The notes below the pieces were generated by a model. It was not told where the DNA came from, made no database searches, and saw only the letters and a program-made list of their open reading frames with translations. This document shows, in pieces, positions 54,430-63,801 of a DNA stretch of 64,000 nt. Position 1 is the first letter of the stretch. Each line of letters begins with the position of its first letter. This DNA comes from JABFRZ01 sp031413955. Its GTDB lineage: Bacteria; Planctomycetota; UBA1135; GCA-002686595. The stretch is taken from assembly GCA_031413955.1 (NCBI GenBank), contig JANOGB010000024.1:1-64000 (forward strand), in the 5' to 3' direction. The translations under genes were made by a program, and so were the position numbers.

Positions 54430-57063
54430 ATGAGGTCCTCCCTGCCGACGCCCGATGCCCAGCTCCTGCTGGAGCACGCCCAGTGGATGCGCGTCCTGGC
54501 ACGCAAGCTGGTGGCCGACCCCGAGCGCGCCGACGAGCTCAGCCAGGAGACCTGGATGCGCATCCTCGAGCGCCCGCCGCGTCTCGACTCGCCGTTCCGC
54601 GGCTGGATCGCGACCGTGATGCGCAACCTGCTGCACGCCGAGCGCCGCGGCGCCGCCCGGCGCGCGACGCGCGAGGCCGCCAGCGCGCGCGCGGAAGCCC
54701 AGCCCTCGAGCCACGACCTGCTCGAACGCGCCACCCTGCAGCGCGAGCTGGTCCAGGCCGTGCTCGAGCTGGAAGAGCCCTACCGCAGCACCGTGCTGCT
54801 GCGCTACTTCGAGGAGCGCACCCCGCAGGAGATCGCCTCCTCCGCGCGTATCCCTGTTTCCACGGTCAAGACGCGCCTCGCGCGCGGCATCGCGCGCCTG
54901 CGTGAGCGTCTCGCCCGCACGCACGGGCCGGATGGCAGGACGAGCGTGCTCCTCGCCCTGGCACACATCGAGGCTCCCGCGCTGCGCTGGTCGCCCTGCT
55001 CGGAAACGAAGATCGCCGCCGCCTCCCTCGCCATGAACACCAAGCTGCTGGTTCCGCTCGCGCTCGTCCTCGCCGCCGGCCTCGTCTACGTGCTCTCCGC
55101 GCGCACGCCTGCAACGGCCTCCCCGCGCGCGAGCGAGCGCGAGCCGAGTGAGGCACACGTTGCCCTCGCCCCCGTGTCCCCGGGGGCGAGCCCCGCCGTG
55201 GCGCAGCGCGAACGAGCCGGCCCCGAGCGTGCGACCCGTCCGGCCACGACGCCAGCGGTGCCGGCGCCGACGCTTCCAGCGCGCGTGCGCGGTCGCGTGA
55301 TCGACGCGCACGGAAGGCCGGTCGTCGCGGTGGAGGTCGTGCTCTCGGCGCAGGAAGCTCCAGAGAACAGCGCCACCCACGCCGAAGCCGAGTCTGCCCC
55401 CGTCGTCGCGCGTACCGATGCCGAAGGCGTGTTCGAGCTCGACGGGCAGCGCCACGGGCGCCTGTTCGTGCAGGATCTGCGCTGGACCACGGTGCTCGCC
55501 GGCGTCCCCGTCGACCAGCGCTCCGGCCAGGAATGCCGGATCGTCGTGGCCCCGAGCATCGCCCTGGAGGGCTTCGTGCTGGACGACCTGAGTCTGCCGC
55601 TCGGCGGCGCACGCGTCGCGCTCACGGCGCCGCCGACGCTGCGCGCGAGCCTGGCACAGGTGCTCGACTTCTCGGTCGACGTACCCTGGGAGACCCGCTC
55701 GGACGAGCGCGGACGGTTCCAGCTCGCGGCTGCACCGGCCATCGCGGAGGGCGAGCTGCGCGCCGAGCTGGAAGGCTACGCGCCGCACGCGGAACCCGCG
55801 CCGCTCGTGGCAAGGAACGATCTCGTCGTCGTCCTCGCGCGGCCGGGCGCCGGGGGTGCCAGTCTGCGCGGCACGGTGGTGGACACGGGCGGCTTGCCCG
55901 TGGCCGAAGCGCTGGTCTCGTACGGCGTCGACACGACGCGCACCGACGAAGACGGACGCTTCGCCTTTTCCCTCGGCGATCCGGACTCCTTCAACCACAT
56001 GGCGGCGCGCTTCGGAATGCACGTCCCGGAGGGCCTGCTGCGCGCCCTCAAGCGCGGCTTCCTGCCGGCCGAACTGCGCGCGGCGCGCGCGAGCGACGGC
56101 CAGCTGGAATGGCCGCGGCCGATCGTGCTGCGCCTCGGCTCGGAAGCGCTCACGCTCGCGGGGCGGGTGCTCGACGCGCGCGGCGAACCCCTGGCCGGCA
56201 TGCGCGTGTGGATCGCCGACGCGACCTTCTTCGGCGGGCTCGTGCGCGACTCGGACTCCGAGCGCTTCCCGCAGTTCGTCCAGGTCGAGGCCCTGCTCGC
56301 GGGCGCAGGCCCGGACTGGACCTGGGCCGAGAGCGATGGCGACGGGCGCTTCGAGCTGAGCGGGCTGACGGAACGCGAGTACACGTTGGCCGTCATGGAT
56401 CCCGCCACGCTGCAACGCACCGACCTGCCGAACGTCGCGGCCGGGCGGCGCAACGTCGTGCTCGTGCTCCCGACCGACGAGCTGCTGCCGCGCCTCGCCG
56501 GGCGCGTGCTCGACGGTCACGGCAAGCCGCTCCCGAACCTGGCGGTATTCCCGATGTGCGACGCGCTCGAGACGCGCGTCGAGGGCCAGACCGTCGGCAC
56601 ACAACACGAGGTGGCGCCCGGCACGACCACCGACCAGGACGGTTGGTTCCAGCTCGAGCGCGTGCCCGAGCGCGCCGTCTACCTGCGCATCCAGGGCGCG
56701 GACACCATTCCCCTCGAGTGGGGCCGCGGGCTCGCCGGCGGGCTGGCCGAGCTGGCCGGGAAGAGCCGCGAGAAGCTGGTCATCACCGTCGAGCGCCGCT
56801 GCCACTTCCAGGTCGAGCTGGCCGTGCCGGACGAGGCCGACGAGCTCGGCGTGCTGGACGCCGGGGGGCACGAGCTCACGATCAGCGAGTTCCTCGGCAG
56901 CGGCCGCAACGACAACGAGCGCCACCCCATCGTCGCGGGCCGTTCGAGCACGCTGGCGGTCGGCGAGCGGGCCGCGGCGCTGGTCCTGTACCGCGCCGGC
57001 TCCGAGGTGCGCCGCGTGGCGCTCACGCTCGAGCCGGGCCCACCCGCGAGCCTGCGTCTCTGA
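54430..57063 (+). CDS. ECF sigma factor fused to a membrane segment and exported regulatory-like domains
   Basis: This 877-residue protein starts as an ECF sigma factor: region 2 with ADELSQETWMRILERPPRL near residues 35-55, and region 4 with LEEPYRSTVLLRYFEERTPQ then EIASSARIPVSTVKTRLARG, ending near residue 170. A single transmembrane helix follows (LLVPLALVLAAGLVYVLS, residues 205-222). The remaining 650 residues hold repeats of carboxypeptidase-regulatory-like beta domains, for example RGRVIDAHGRPVVAVEVVL and AGRVLDARGEPLAGMRVWI. The frame is unbroken. An ATG before the helix could also start a separate protein. A kinase gene follows at 61 bp. Confidence 0.85.
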   Translation: MRSSLPTPDAQLLLEHAQWMRVLARKLVADPERADELSQETWMRILERPPRLDSPFRGWIATVMRNLLHAERRGAARRATREAASARAEAQPSSHDLLERATLQRELVQAVLELEEPYRSTVLLRYFEERTPQEIASSARIPVSTVKTRLARGIARLRERLARTHGPDGRTSVLLALAHIEAPALRWSPCSETKIAAASLAMNTKLLVPLALVLAAGLVYVLSARTPATASPRASEREPSEAHVALAPVSPGASPAVAQRERAGPERATRPATTPAVPAPTLPARVRGRVIDAHGRPVVAVEVVLSAQEAPENSATHAEAESAPVVARTDAEGVFELDGQRHGRLFVQDLRWTTVLAGVPVDQRSGQECRIVVAPSIALEGFVLDDLSLPLGGARVALTAPPTLRASLAQVLDFSVDVPWETRSDERGRFQLAAAPAIAEGELRAELEGYAPHAEPAPLVARNDLVVVLARPGAGGASLRGTVVDTGGLPVAEALVSYGVDTTRTDEDGRFAFSLGDPDSFNHMAARFGMHVPEGLLRALKRGFLPAELRAARASDGQLEWPRPIVLRLGSEALTLAGRVLDARGEPLAGMRVWIADATFFGGLVRDSDSERFPQFVQVEALLAGAGPDWTWAESDGDGRFELSGLTEREYTLAVMDPATLQRTDLPNVAAGRRNVVLVLPTDELLPRLAGRVLDGHGKPLPNLAVFPMCDALETRVEGQTVGTQHEVAPGTTTDQDGWFQLERVPERAVYLRIQGADTIPLEWGRGLAGGLAELAGKSREKLVITVERRCHFQVELAVPDEADELGVLDAGGHELTISEFLGSGRNDNERHPIVAGRSSTLAVGERAAALVLYRAGSEVRRVALTLEPGPPASLRL

Positions 57064-57124
57064 GCGGATTCGCGACGCTTCGCTCGGAGCATCCGATCTG
57101 GACCCGAGCTAGAATTTCGGCTCG

Positions 57125-60070
57125 ATGCCCGCGCCCACCCCCGCGAAGAGCGTCGAGCCGTCCCTGCCGCGCGAGGTCGATGGGTTTCGCCTGCTGCGCG
57201 AGCTCGGACGCGGGGGCATGGGCATCGTCTACCAGGCCGAGGAACTGTCCTCCGGCCGCGCGGTCGCGCTCAAGGTGCTGGCGACCGACGAACTCGTCTC
57301 GGAAGAGGCCTTCGAGCGCTTCCGGCGCGAGGCGCGCATGGCGGCTTCGATCTCCGACTCGCACTGCGTGTTCGTCTACGGCGCCCACCAGGTCGACGGC
57401 GCGCCGGCGATCGCGATGGAGCTGTGCCCGGGCGAGACGCTCGAGCACCGCCTCGGCAAGCGCGAACCGATCCCGATCGAGAGCGCGCTGCGCTGGACGC
57501 TCGAGATCCTCGAGGGGCTCGAGGCGGCACACGCGGCCGGCGTCGTCCACCGCGACGTGAAGCCCTCGAACTGCTTCATCACGCACGATGAGCACGTCAA
57601 GGTCGGTGACTTCGGCCTTTCGCGCTCGCTCGACACCGACATCCGCTTGACGCAGTCGGGCGCGTTCCTCGGCTCGCCCCTGTACGCCTCGCCCGAGCAG
57701 ATCAAGGGCCGCGACGTCGACCTGCGCAGCGACATCTACTCCTGCGGCGCGACGCTCTACGCCCTGCTCGCCGGCCGCCCGCCGTTCCATGGACAGAACC
57801 TCGGCGAGGTCCTGGCGCGCATCCTTTCCGAGAGTCCGCCCGCGCTGCGCAAGGCTCGGCCGGAGGTCAGCGTCGAGCTGGAGCGCGTGGTCGCGCGCGC
57901 GATGGAGCGCGAGCCAGAGCGCCGCTACCAGGACCATGCGAGCTTCCGCGCCGCGCTCGAGCCCTTCCTGGCGGGGGAAGCCCTGCCCGCCGGGCGCACG
58001 CGCCGTACGCTCGCGTACGCGCTCGACCGGGTCGTGCTGACCGGCGCGACCCAGTGCCTGACGATCCTCCTTGTCTCGCTGGGCTGGGCCCGGCTGGATG
58101 CCGCGCAATCGAGCAAGCTCGAGCCACTGGGCTTCGTGGTGTTCCTCGGCGCCCTGACGCCCCTGTACTTCGGCCTCTCCGAGGGCCTGGCCGGCGCGAC
58201 GCTCGCCAAGTGGCTCTTCGGTCAGCGCGTCCTGGACGCCCGCACCGGTCGGGTGAGCCTCGCGCGCGCGCTCCTGCGCGCGCTCGTGTTCTCCTCTCCG
58301 CGCATGCTCTGGGAGGGCTTCCTGCTCACGCAGGAGTTGCAGCAAGGGACGCTCGTGGTCCTGGCCAGCACCCTGCTGCCGGCCACCTTCCTGCTGATGG
58401 CTTCCACGATGCGGCGCCGCAACGGATTCCGGGGACTGCACGAGTTCGCCAGCGGCACGCGCGTCGTCCAGACGCGCTCTCCGTTCACGCGCTTCCAGGA
58501 CAAGCGGCCCGTTGCGGTGCAGGAGACTGTGCCGGCGGAGGGCTGGCCGGCCGCGGTCGGACCGTATCGGATCGAGGGCTCGATCGGCCCGACACCCACG
58601 GGTGCGCTGCTGCAGTGCGTCGATCAGGATCTGAAGCGCACGGCCTGGATGTACGCCCGCCGGGTCGATGTGGCGGAGTCGAGCGAGGAACGGCGTGCGC
58701 TCGTACGTCCTGGCCGTCTGCGCTGGCTCGGCAGCACGTGCCAGGGCGAGATGCGGTTCGAGATGTTCGAGGCGCCGGGGGGCGCAAGCCTCCGCGCGTG
58801 CCTCGCACGTCAGCCCGGGCTCGACTGGGCCACTGCCCAGCGCCTGCTCGCGGGCCTGGCGGCCGAGCTGGCCGGACCGCCCGTCGCCGCCGACACCGCC
58901 GGGCCGGGAGGCGCCGCGCCCGCGCGCCTGTGCCTGGAGCAACTCTGGATCGATCGCACGTGGAACGTGCGCCTCCTGGACGAGCCGATCGGCAGCGGAG
59001 GCTTCGCGTACCTTGCGCCACTGGAGCTCCTGTGCGAAGCAGCGCGCCTGCTCCTGGGCGCTTCCGATGGTCCGCGCGCGCCGCTGCCGGCCGGCTTGCC
59101 CCTTTCCGCCGAGCCCGTCGTGCGCAGGCTCCTCGGCCGCGCCCCACGCTTCACGAGCGTGGACGAGGCCAGCCGCGAGCTGCAGATCCTGGACGGACGG
59201 CCGACGCGTTTGAGCTCGCCGGCACGCGCGGTCCAGCTCGTCGTGAGCTCGATCGCGCCCGCCTTCGCGCTGCTCCTCAGCGTCTTCTTCCTCTTCCTCA
59301 TCACGGATTCCATCGATCTCCTCGACGAGAGCAAGGCCTGCATCCGCCAGCTCCGGGCACAGGAAGGCTCGCCCGAGCCCGAGCCGCGCATGGATCCGGA
59401 CGATCGCCGCGCGCGCGAGCTCTTGATCGCGAACGGCGCCGCGAGCGCCTTGGGCCCGGCCTTCGCGAGCAAGCTCGATCCGGCCGAGGTCGCGATCCAA
59501 ACGCACGCGCTCGCCGCCCATCCGTCGCCCAGCGCCGAGGACCTGGCCTGGGCGCGCGCGCGGATCCGCGCACGGCCCTTCCCCGAGCCCGGATCGAGCG
59601 CGACGCTTGCAGCCTCCCAGTACGAGACGCCTGCGCTCGAGGCCGAGATCGGTCCCCACGCCAGGCTCGAAGTCGTGCCCGGGGACGAGCCCCTGCGTCG
59701 GAAGCGCTGGCCGCTGGTCCCCCTGTTCCTGGCCGTGACACTCGGGGTGTGGGGCGTCGCCAGCACGCTCTTCGCCCTGGTCTTCCGTGGCGGCCTGTCG
59801 CTCAAGCTGTTCGGCATCGGCGTGCGCGACCGGCGTGGCGAGCTGGCATCCCGGCTGCGTTGCGCCTGGCGCAGCCTGCTCCTCTGGGTGCCGCTCGGAG
59901 TGCTGTACGGCACAGGGGCCTGGCTCGCACACGAGGTCGCTCTCTCGGCGGGGGTGGCGCTGACCGTGGTCGCCGCGTTGATCCACGCTTGCGCCATCGC
60001 CTACGCGATCTGGCGGCCAGCGCGCGGCCTCCAGGACCGCCTGGCAGGCACGCAGCTCGTTCCGCGTTGA
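57125..60070 (+). CDS. Ser/Thr kinase fused to two RDD-type membrane domains and a degenerate kinase-like domain
   Basis: This 981-residue protein starts with a complete kinase: LGRGGMGIVYQAEE, VALKVL near residue 48, HRDVKPSN near 142, VGDFGLSRS near 162, and GSPLYASPEQ. Residues 300-455 are helices with RDD-like marks (TLAKWLFGQRVLDA and GLHEFASGTRVV). Residues 475-700 begin VGPYRIEGSIGPTPTGALLQ like another kinase, but lack the glycine loop, HRD and DFG. A further helix and a periplasmic or cytoplasmic linker lead to a second RDD-like end (LKLFGIGVRDRRGEL, then LQDRLAGTQLVPR). It follows the ECF sigma fusion on the same strand and probably acts with it. Confidence 0.85.
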   Translation: MPAPTPAKSVEPSLPREVDGFRLLRELGRGGMGIVYQAEELSSGRAVALKVLATDELVSEEAFERFRREARMAASISDSHCVFVYGAHQVDGAPAIAMELCPGETLEHRLGKREPIPIESALRWTLEILEGLEAAHAAGVVHRDVKPSNCFITHDEHVKVGDFGLSRSLDTDIRLTQSGAFLGSPLYASPEQIKGRDVDLRSDIYSCGATLYALLAGRPPFHGQNLGEVLARILSESPPALRKARPEVSVELERVVARAMEREPERRYQDHASFRAALEPFLAGEALPAGRTRRTLAYALDRVVLTGATQCLTILLVSLGWARLDAAQSSKLEPLGFVVFLGALTPLYFGLSEGLAGATLAKWLFGQRVLDARTGRVSLARALLRALVFSSPRMLWEGFLLTQELQQGTLVVLASTLLPATFLLMASTMRRRNGFRGLHEFASGTRVVQTRSPFTRFQDKRPVAVQETVPAEGWPAAVGPYRIEGSIGPTPTGALLQCVDQDLKRTAWMYARRVDVAESSEERRALVRPGRLRWLGSTCQGEMRFEMFEAPGGASLRACLARQPGLDWATAQRLLAGLAAELAGPPVAADTAGPGGAAPARLCLEQLWIDRTWNVRLLDEPIGSGGFAYLAPLELLCEAARLLLGASDGPRAPLPAGLPLSAEPVVRRLLGRAPRFTSVDEASRELQILDGRPTRLSSPARAVQLVVSSIAPAFALLLSVFFLFLITDSIDLLDESKACIRQLRAQEGSPEPEPRMDPDDRRARELLIANGAASALGPAFASKLDPAEVAIQTHALAAHPSPSAEDLAWARARIRARPFPEPGSSATLAASQYETPALEAEIGPHARLEVVPGDEPLRRKRWPLVPLFLAVTLGVWGVASTLFALVFRGGLSLKLFGIGVRDRRGELASRLRCAWRSLLLWVPLGVLYGTGAWLAHEVALSAGVALTVVAALIHACAIAYAIWRPARGLQDRLAGTQLVPR

Positions 60071-60085
60071 CGCGTGCGGCGGAAG

Positions 60086-61111
60086 CTACTGGCTGCCGTA
60101 GCCGCGCGGGTGCGTGCGCATGAACTCCCAGGCGTCGGTGAGGATCTGCTCCAGCTCCGAGCGCCGCGGCTTCCAGCCGAGCACCTCGCGCGCCTTCGCG
60201 CCGTCGGCGACGAGCTGCGCCGGGTCGCCGGGGCGGCGGGCCACGACCTCGGCCGGGATCGCGTGCGCGCTGACCTTGCGTGCGAGCTCCACCAGCTCCT
60301 TCACGGTGTACCCGTTGCCCGTGCCGAGGTTGCAGGCGATCGCCTTCGTTCCGGCCTGCAGCTTGGCGAGCGCGCGCACGTGCGCGTCCGCCAGGTCCGC
60401 CACATGGATGTAGTCACGAACGCAGGTGCCGTCGCGCGTGGGCCAGTCGCCGCCGAAGATCGACACGCACTTGCGCTTGCCGAGCGCCACGCCCAGCACC
60501 AGCGGGATGATGTGGGTCTCGGGCTCGTGGTCTTCGCCCAGGCCTTCCTCGGGCATGCAGCCAGCGGCGTTGAAGTAGCGCAGCGCCGCCGTGCGCAGGC
60601 CGTAGGCGTGGGCGTAGTCCTGCATCATGTGCTCCATGTGCAGCTTGGTGCGCCCGTAGGGGTTGATCGGGTTCTGCGGGTGATCCGAGGGGATCGGGAC
60701 CGAGCGCGGCTCGCCGTAGGTCGCGGCCGTGGACGAGAACACGATGTCGCGGCAGCCGTGCGCGCGCATCGCCTCGAGCAGGTTCCAGGTGTGGATCACG
60801 TTCTCGCGGTAGTACTTGGAGGGCTCGGTCACGCTCTCGCCCACGTAGCACTTGGCGGCGAAGTGCACGATGGCCACCGGGCGGTGGCGCTGGAACACGC
60901 CCGCGAGCGCGTCCCGATCGCCGAGGTCCACGGGCTCGAAGGGCGCGCGCACGCTCTCGCGGTGCCCGGTCGAAAGGTTGTCGAGCACCACCACGGGGAC
61001 GCCGAGGTGCTCGAGCACGCGCACGAAGTGGGCGCCGATGTAGCCCGCACCACCGGGTACGAGGACCGGGCCGCTCGGAACGGGACCGGCGTAGGCGGGG
61101 GTGTCACGCAT
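60086..61111 (-). CDS. galE: UDP-glucose 4-epimerase
   Basis: This 341-residue short-chain dehydrogenase interconverts UDP-glucose and UDP-galactose. The NAD loop VLVPGGAGYIGAHFV, VVLDNLSTGH, VHFAAKCYVGES, the FSSTAATYGEP block, the catalytic NPYGRTK (YxxxK), LRYFNAAG and the GDWPTRDGTCVRDYIHV block match GalE closely. The usual T in the first loop is P. It converges on the kinase-RDD gene with 15 bp between. It would supply galactose units for the envelope. Confidence 0.95.
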   Translation of the reverse strand: MRDTPAYAGPVPSGPVLVPGGAGYIGAHFVRVLEHLGVPVVVLDNLSTGHRESVRAPFEPVDLGDRDALAGVFQRHRPVAIVHFAAKCYVGESVTEPSKYYRENVIHTWNLLEAMRAHGCRDIVFSSTAATYGEPRSVPIPSDHPQNPINPYGRTKLHMEHMMQDYAHAYGLRTAALRYFNAAGCMPEEGLGEDHEPETHIIPLVLGVALGKRKCVSIFGGDWPTRDGTCVRDYIHVADLADAHVRALAKLQAGTKAIACNLGTGNGYTVKELVELARKVSAHAIPAEVVARRPGDPAQLVADGAKAREVLGWKPRRSELEQILTDAWEFMRTHPRGYGSQ

Positions 61112-61205
61112 GCTCGGGGCGGGCTGGAGTCGTGGCAGAGCCTAGCGACGACGGCAGCCGCGTCGAGGGCGCGCTCGCAGGCAGCAGGGCGTCTCCGGTC
61201 CCGTG

Positions 61206-62585
61206 CTACGGGTTGCCTTCCGCCTCCTGCCAGGCATCGGCAGGTGCCTGCAGGTCCTGTTTCTGCACACCCAGGGCGGTGAACGGGTCGCGCCGGTCGG
61301 CGCTCATCTCGTGCAGCGGGAACTCGATCTTCGACCAGGACAGGACTTCGGGATCGACGTCGCCGGCGTCCGCCACGGCGTCGGGTACGTCCCAGGGGAG
61401 CTGGAAGCCGCCCAGGTTCTCGTCGAAGTGGAATTTGGTCGACTGGTCGACGCTGATCTGATCGGCCACCAGCGCGCCCCACACCTCCGCTCCTTGGTCG
61501 ACCTGGATGGTGGAGTCCGGAGCGTAGAATCCGACGTAGATCTTGCTCCCCTGGTCGAACTGGACCGTGCCGACCGAGCTGATCAGGAAGGCGGCATCGA
61601 CCGGCGTGCCCGCCTTCGGACGGACGGTGTAGCTCTTGTCGACCGACCAGACGCCGGTGTCGTAGATCGTGATCGGGCCATTGGTGCAGTCGAGCTCCAG
61701 CGTGGCCGACTGCCCGGTGGTGTAGCCGTCCAGCACGAGCGTGGCCGGGCCGATGATCTTGAGCGTGCTGAACTTGCCCTGGGTGCAGTTCGTGTAGTGG
61801 TAGGTCCCGGGGTTGATCGTCTTGGTGGCATTGTTCGCGACGCTGTAGGCGCCGCTGGATGCGATCACGGGCACGGGGATCGCGGCCAGGGGGACCTTCT
61901 GCGCGTTCGGAGTCGTGGAGCCCGACACGTGGGCGCTGCCCGACATCGTCGGCGCGATCCCCGGCCCGCAGTTCACGTCGCCGAAGACCTTGACGTTGGC
62001 GTCGAGCTGGATCGTGCCGTTCCCCGCCGCTCCGCCCTTCGCCCCGGCGTAGGTCGTGCCGCCGTAGGTGTTGGTCGCCTGCGAGACGTAGGTCCCGAGC
62101 GTGGAGTCGTAGCTGTCGATCATGACGTCCTGATCGAGCTGCATGTCCTGGTCCGAGAACAGCATGCGGAAGAACCCGTCACCCGGGCCTCCGCCGCCCC
62201 CCCCGCCGCCGCCGTTGGCCGAGGACTCGACCACGACGCGCAACGCCGCGCGGCCGCGGTGCGTCATGGGCCACGAGTCGAGCTGGATGCGGCCGCTGCC
62301 GAGGTCGGTGGCCTCGACCCACAGAACTCCGCCGCCGAGATAGGCAGGCGCGTCCGCGTTCCCGATGTTGCCGCTCTGGCCGGCTCGGATGGCCTCCATG
62401 GCCTCGCTGATCCCGGCCTCGGCCAGCAGCGTCGCGCGCGTCGACTCCAGGTTTGCATCCTGCTCCTGGCCCAGGCGCTGGCCGACGCGCAGGAAGATCA
62501 GCGCCAGAACGGTCATCGTGCCGAGCAGGATGGTGACGGTGATGAGCGTGCTCCCGCGGCGTCCGTTGCAGTTCGAATGGCGCAT
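61206..62585 (-). CDS. PilX-like minor pilin / large prepilin-type protein
   Basis: This 459-residue protein has a type IV prepilin-like start RRGSTLITVTILLGTMTVLA, with a Gly before the hydrophobic helix and no Glu at position 5, as in PilX proteins. After residue 125 a run of nine glycines leads to a large beta-rich domain (for example DQDMQLDQDVMIDSYDS and IQLDANVKVFGDVNCGPG) with repeated QFDQGS/QVDQGA-type strands. It is last in a minor pilin operon, 17 bp after the preceding gene, with CGAGGAAC before the ATG. Confidence 0.78.
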   Translation of the reverse strand: MRHSNCNGRRGSTLITVTILLGTMTVLALIFLRVGQRLGQEQDANLESTRATLLAEAGISEAMEAIRAGQSGNIGNADAPAYLGGGVLWVEATDLGSGRIQLDSWPMTHRGRAALRVVVESSANGGGGGGGGGPGDGFFRMLFSDQDMQLDQDVMIDSYDSTLGTYVSQATNTYGGTTYAGAKGGAAGNGTIQLDANVKVFGDVNCGPGIAPTMSGSAHVSGSTTPNAQKVPLAAIPVPVIASSGAYSVANNATKTINPGTYHYTNCTQGKFSTLKIIGPATLVLDGYTTGQSATLELDCTNGPITIYDTGVWSVDKSYTVRPKAGTPVDAAFLISSVGTVQFDQGSKIYVGFYAPDSTIQVDQGAEVWGALVADQISVDQSTKFHFDENLGGFQLPWDVPDAVADAGDVDPEVLSWSKIEFPLHEMSADRRDPFTALGVQKQDLQAPADAWQEAEGNP

Positions 62586-62602
62586 GTTCCTCGGATTCCT
62601 CG

Positions 62603-63244
62603 TCAGTTGCCTTGGTTGCGGAAGACCACGCTGCGCTGCACCGTGCTGGTGAGCACATGGCCGTTCCCGTCACGCGCCGCGAGCGTCAGGCGCACGGTCA
62701 CTTTGTTCCCGTCGAAGTCGAGCGCGAACCCGCGCTCGTCGATCAGCCCGTTCTCGTTCTCGTCGTCGCCGTCGAAGGTCTCGCCCGCGAGGTACTCGCG
62801 CACGCCCTCGCACAGCACGGTCCGGCGTTCGCCCACGGCACCCGGGTTCTCGATCCACACCAGACGGCCTTCGTCCACCAGACCGTCGCCGTTGTCGTCC
62901 AGATCGTCGTCGGCCTCGTCGTACTGGAGCTCGAAGCGCTCCAGCGGTCCCCAGATGATTTCCCCATCCGCGTCCGCGCCCAGGCCGCGCTGGAAGTCGA
63001 GCTCGGTGCCATGGAAGGGCGTCACGGCCTGGGGTGTGGCCAGGTCGGCGCTCGAGCTCTTCAGGCTCTCGCACACCCGGTCCAGGGCGCGCAGCGCCTG
63101 GCCGTCGAGCTCGGCCACAGCAATCCCCGTGCGCGTGGCGTTCGAGGCCGACTCGGTGGTCAGGAAGAAGAGCCCGCCGATGACCGACATCAAGACCAGC
63201 GCTACCGACATCTCGACCAGCGTGAATCCTCCCCGCGCTCCCAT
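62603..63244 (-). CDS. PilW-like minor pilin with EF-hand-like loops
   Basis: This 213-residue protein begins MGARGGFTLVEMSVALVLMS, a standard prepilin peptidase site (G before FTLVE) and helix. The globular part contains two acidic loops, DDDLDDNGDGLVDEG and DGDDENENGLIDERG, that resemble calcium-binding EF-hand or dockerin loops. It would sit at the tip of a type IV pilus or type II pseudopilus. AGGGG precedes the ATG, eight bases after the stop of the upstream pilin. Confidence 0.85.
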   Translation of the reverse strand: MGARGGFTLVEMSVALVLMSVIGGLFFLTTESASNATRTGIAVAELDGQALRALDRVCESLKSSSADLATPQAVTPFHGTELDFQRGLGADADGEIIWGPLERFELQYDEADDDLDDNGDGLVDEGRLVWIENPGAVGERRTVLCEGVREYLAGETFDGDDENENGLIDERGFALDFDGNKVTVRLTLAARDGNGHVLTSTVQRSVVFRNQGN

Positions 63245-63252
63245 CGCAGCCC

Positions 63253-63801
63253 CTAGAGATCCGTGAGCACGGTGACCAGTTCGAAGGTGCGCGCGCCGTT
63301 CTGCCCGTTCCAGCGGATCACGACTCGCAGCGGCAAGATGCGGTAGTCGCCCGCATGGTCGTCGGCGTCGACCGCCCCATCGCCGTCCAGGTCGCGCGGG
63401 AGCCCGAGCTCGACGTCGTCGCCGTCCTCGTGCAGGGCCGTCCCCGTGCCTGGGAACACGATCGCCCCGACGAACCCGTCCGCGTCGCCCTCCTGGGCAG
63501 CAAGGCCCGCGACCGCGAAGCCGCTGCCCGGGGCGGTGCCGCCCGGATCGTCGGCTGCGGTGTCGTTGTAGCGTGCGTAGATCTCGTCGAAGGTCGTGGC
63601 TTTCAGCTCCTCGATGACGCTCTGGGCCGCGCGCGAAGCCAGGGCCGTCTCGCGGTTGGTCATGTTGAGGGCGCTCGAGATCACCAGCGCGGTCACCACG
63701 GCGCCGGCCACGAGCAGGAACACGGTGCTCGAGATCATCAGCTCGAGCAGGGTGAAGCCCAGAACCGTGCGTTCGGCCCACCGCCTCGAAAGAGGCTTCA
63801 C
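63253..63801 (-). CDS. PilV-like minor pilin with dockerin-like loop
   Basis: This 182-residue protein has the prepilin site VLGFTLLELMISSTVFLLVA (G before FTLLE) and a hydrophobic helix. The globular part has an acidic loop DLDGDGAVDADDHAGDYRIL of the calcium-binding dockerin kind. The GTG start overlaps the stop of an upstream gene (GTGA) that runs off the window. It is followed at 8 bp by the PilW-like gene. Confidence 0.83.
   Translation of the reverse strand: MKPLSRRWAERTVLGFTLLELMISSTVFLLVAGAVVTALVISSALNMTNRETALASRAAQSVIEELKATTFDEIYARYNDTAADDPGGTAPGSGFAVAGLAAQEGDADGFVGAIVFPGTGTALHEDGDDVELGLPRDLDGDGAVDADDHAGDYRILPLRVVIRWNGQNGARTFELVTVLTDL

Noticed and set aside
53461..56925. An 1154-codon minus-strand frame opposite the beta-helix and sigma fusion genes
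   Set aside because: Mirror frame of strongly biased coding DNA; composition dominated by Arg, His, Ala and Gly.
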